Shown: positions 4,340-5,702 of the stretch, piece after piece
Position numbering within the stretch: position 1 is the first letter of the stretch
Layout: the number at the start of each line of letters is the position of its first letter
NCBI GenBank assembly: GCA_017515945.1
Contig: JAFWDX010000281.1
Coordinates: forward strand, 1-5,702
Origin: Blautia sp.
Lineage (GTDB): Bacteria > Bacillota > Clostridia > Lachnospirales > Lachnospiraceae
Direction of reading: 5' to 3'
DNA length: 5,702 nt
Position numbers and translations under genes: made by a program
Notes under the pieces: model-generated
Seen by the model: the letters and a program-made list of their open reading frames with translations, nothing else
Databases searched by the model: none
Told to the model about the DNA's origin: nothing

Positions 4340-5702
4340 ATGAAAGATATGACTGAAGGCAATCCCTTACGTATGATCCTGACCTTTGCCCTGCCGCTGC
4401 TGCTGGGAAATCTGCTGCAGCAGCTTTATAATGTGGCAGACGCAGCCGTCGTCGGACGTTTCCTTGGCGCCGATGCCCTCGGCGCGGTCGGGGCGACCAG
4501 CAGTGTGCAGTTTTTGATCCTGGGCTTTTGCATTGGCATCTGCACCGGTTTCTGTGTACCGATCGCAACGAAATTCGGTGCCCATGATGAAGTCGCGATG
4601 AGACAGCTGATCTTTAACGGGATCGTGCTGGCCGGGATCGTGGCCGCCGTGATGACAGGCGCATGCGTACTCCTTTGTCCTCAGATCCTGCGGCTCCTGT
4701 CCACCCCCGACAATATCTGGAATGATACATATATGTATATTCTCGTCATATTTATCGGGATTCCCTTCACCATACTGTACAATCTCTCGGCCGGGATCCT
4801 GCGGGCGGTAGGCGACAGCCGGACACCTTTTCTCCTGCTGGCTTTTTCGACGGTGACTAATATTTTCCTGGACATTTTCTGCATAGCGGTCCTGCATTGG
4901 GGTTGTGCCGGTGCGGCCATCGCTACGGTTGCCTCCCAGGGACTCAGCGGCCTGCTCTGCACGCTTACCATATTCAGGAAATATGAATTCCTGCGGATCC
5001 GCAGGGAAGAAAGAGTTGTATCCCGTTCCCTTTGCGGCAAGCTCCTGATGATGGGACTGCCCATGGGTCTGCAGTTTTCCATCACGGCCATCGGCAGCAT
5101 GGTCATGCAGTCCGCCAACAACGCGCTGGGGAGCACCTATGTCTCCGCCTTTACAGCCGCTGTCAGGATCAAGCAGTTTGTCATGTGTCCCTTTGATGCC
5201 ATCGCTACAGGCGTGGCGACCTTCTGCAGCCAGAATTACGGCGCCGGAAGCAGCCGCCGCATCCATGAGGGATACCGGATTGGCATCGTTATGGCCGTTG
5301 TCTACGGATTGGTGAGCGGCACCATGCTGATCATCTTTGGCCGAAGGGCCTGCCTGCTTTTCCTCGAACCGTCCCAAACGCGGATCCTGGATGCCGCAGC
5401 CCTCTACATGCGGATATCCGGAGTCTGGTTCTGGATGCTCGGGATCCTCAATGTCAACCGGATCACGGTCCAGGGACTGGGCTTTTCCGGCAGAGCCGTA
5501 TTTTCAGGCGTCATGGAAATGTTCGCCCGCGCCGGAGTCGTGACTCTGCTCGTCTCCCGGCTTGGGTTTACAGCCATATGTATGGCCGACCCGGCTGCCT
5601 GGATCGCGGCAGTCGTGTATAATCTGCCGATGTGCCTCCTGGTGCTTCGCAAGGTGAGCCTGATCTGCGGTGATATGGATATAAAAATGAGTCACGGGGA
5701 CA
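4340..5702 (+). CDS. MATE family efflux transporter (3' end outside window)
   Basis: An inner-membrane antiporter of the MATE (NorM/DinF-like) family, expected to export drugs or other organic cations in exchange for Na+ or H+. The ribosome site AAAGGAAG (4323-4330) precedes ATG 4340. The 454 residues in the window have no stop and already reach typical MATE length (about 450), so only the last few residues are missing. The N-terminal family pattern is clear: LPLLLGNLLQQLYNVADAAVVGRFLG (split: residues 18-30 and 31-43), then GAVGATSSV. The repeat of this pattern in the second half, near residues 235-300, includes MGLPMGLQFS and a CSQNYGAG loop (296-303), as expected for a two-fold MATE fold. 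About twelve hydrophobic segments can be traced, with the linker of the halves at ~212-232 rich in Arg. Substrate cannot be told from sequence. It diverges from the kinase gene; the two promoters share the 199-bp region after copy C. Confidence 0.93.
   Translation, partial: MKDMTEGNPLRMILTFALPLLLGNLLQQLYNVADAAVVGRFLGADALGAVGATSSVQFLILGFCIGICTGFCVPIATKFGAHDEVAMRQLIFNGIVLAGIVAAVMTGACVLLCPQILRLLSTPDNIWNDTYMYILVIFIGIPFTILYNLSAGILRAVGDSRTPFLLLAFSTVTNIFLDIFCIAVLHWGCAGAAIATVASQGLSGLLCTLTIFRKYEFLRIRREERVVSRSLCGKLLMMGLPMGLQFSITAIGSMVMQSANNALGSTYVSAFTAAVRIKQFVMCPFDAIATGVATFCSQNYGAGSSRRIHEGYRIGIVMAVVYGLVSGTMLIIFGRRACLLFLEPSQTRILDAAALYMRISGVWFWMLGILNVNRITVQGLGFSGRAVFSGVMEMFARAGVVTLLVSRLGFTAICMADPAAWIAAVVYNLPMCLLVLRKVSLICGDMDIKMSHGD

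Noticed and set aside
4367..5377. 336-codon minus-strand ORF
   Set aside because: It lies opposite the clear MATE gene and is rich in His, Gln and Gly without a recognisable domain, as expected for a shadow frame.

Overview
The window looks like chromosomal DNA of a gut-type Firmicute, probably class Clostridia and perhaps Lachnospiraceae. The grounds are mixed base composition (AT-rich intergenic regions, GC-richer genes), strong Shine-Dalgarno sites, consensus sigma-A type promoters, and the style of the solute-binding, PfkB and MATE proteins. The taxon is an inference. No rRNA, tRNA, CRISPR array or transposase gene is visible.

Layout. (1) Bases 51-1499, minus strand: a 482-residue protein of unknown function with a C-terminal tail of about ten acidic heptads of the type W-DEDDED, encoded by 21-bp tandem repeats. 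(2) Bases 1500-1702: a divergent intergenic region with a perfect 15-bp inverted repeat, a near-perfect extended -10 promoter reading right, and a 7-1-7 palindrome over the expected transcription start. (3) Bases 1703-2788, plus strand: a ZnuA/TroA-like metal-binding lipoprotein of an ABC importer, without its ATPase and permease genes nearby. (4) Bases 2957-3955, minus strand: a PfkB-family 1-phosphofructokinase-like kinase, convergent with the binding protein. (5) Bases 4340-5702, plus strand: a MATE-family multidrug/cation antiporter still open at the window edge.

The most striking content is a family of small structured repeats, about 165-172 bp when complete. They have 15-bp terminal inverted repeats (TAACTGTTCAGTCAC / GTGACTGAACAGTTA type) and no coding capacity for a transposase, so they resemble MITEs. 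Copy B (2796-2960) sits between the binding protein and the kinase and has a perfect 8-bp direct repeat on both sides. Copy C (3969-4140) lies in the kinase leader between promoter and ribosome binding site. Right-half copy A (about 1719-1801) is translated in frame as the N-terminus of the binding protein. A 33-bp left-end fragment (3292-3324) is translated in frame inside the kinase. All the copies stay open in one outward reading frame that ends in V-x-x-Q-L (usually VTEQL), so the repeat seems able to enter genes without breaking them.

The genes do not form one operon. The binding protein and the MATE gene share a 12-nt leader motif, so joint regulation is possible but unproven.
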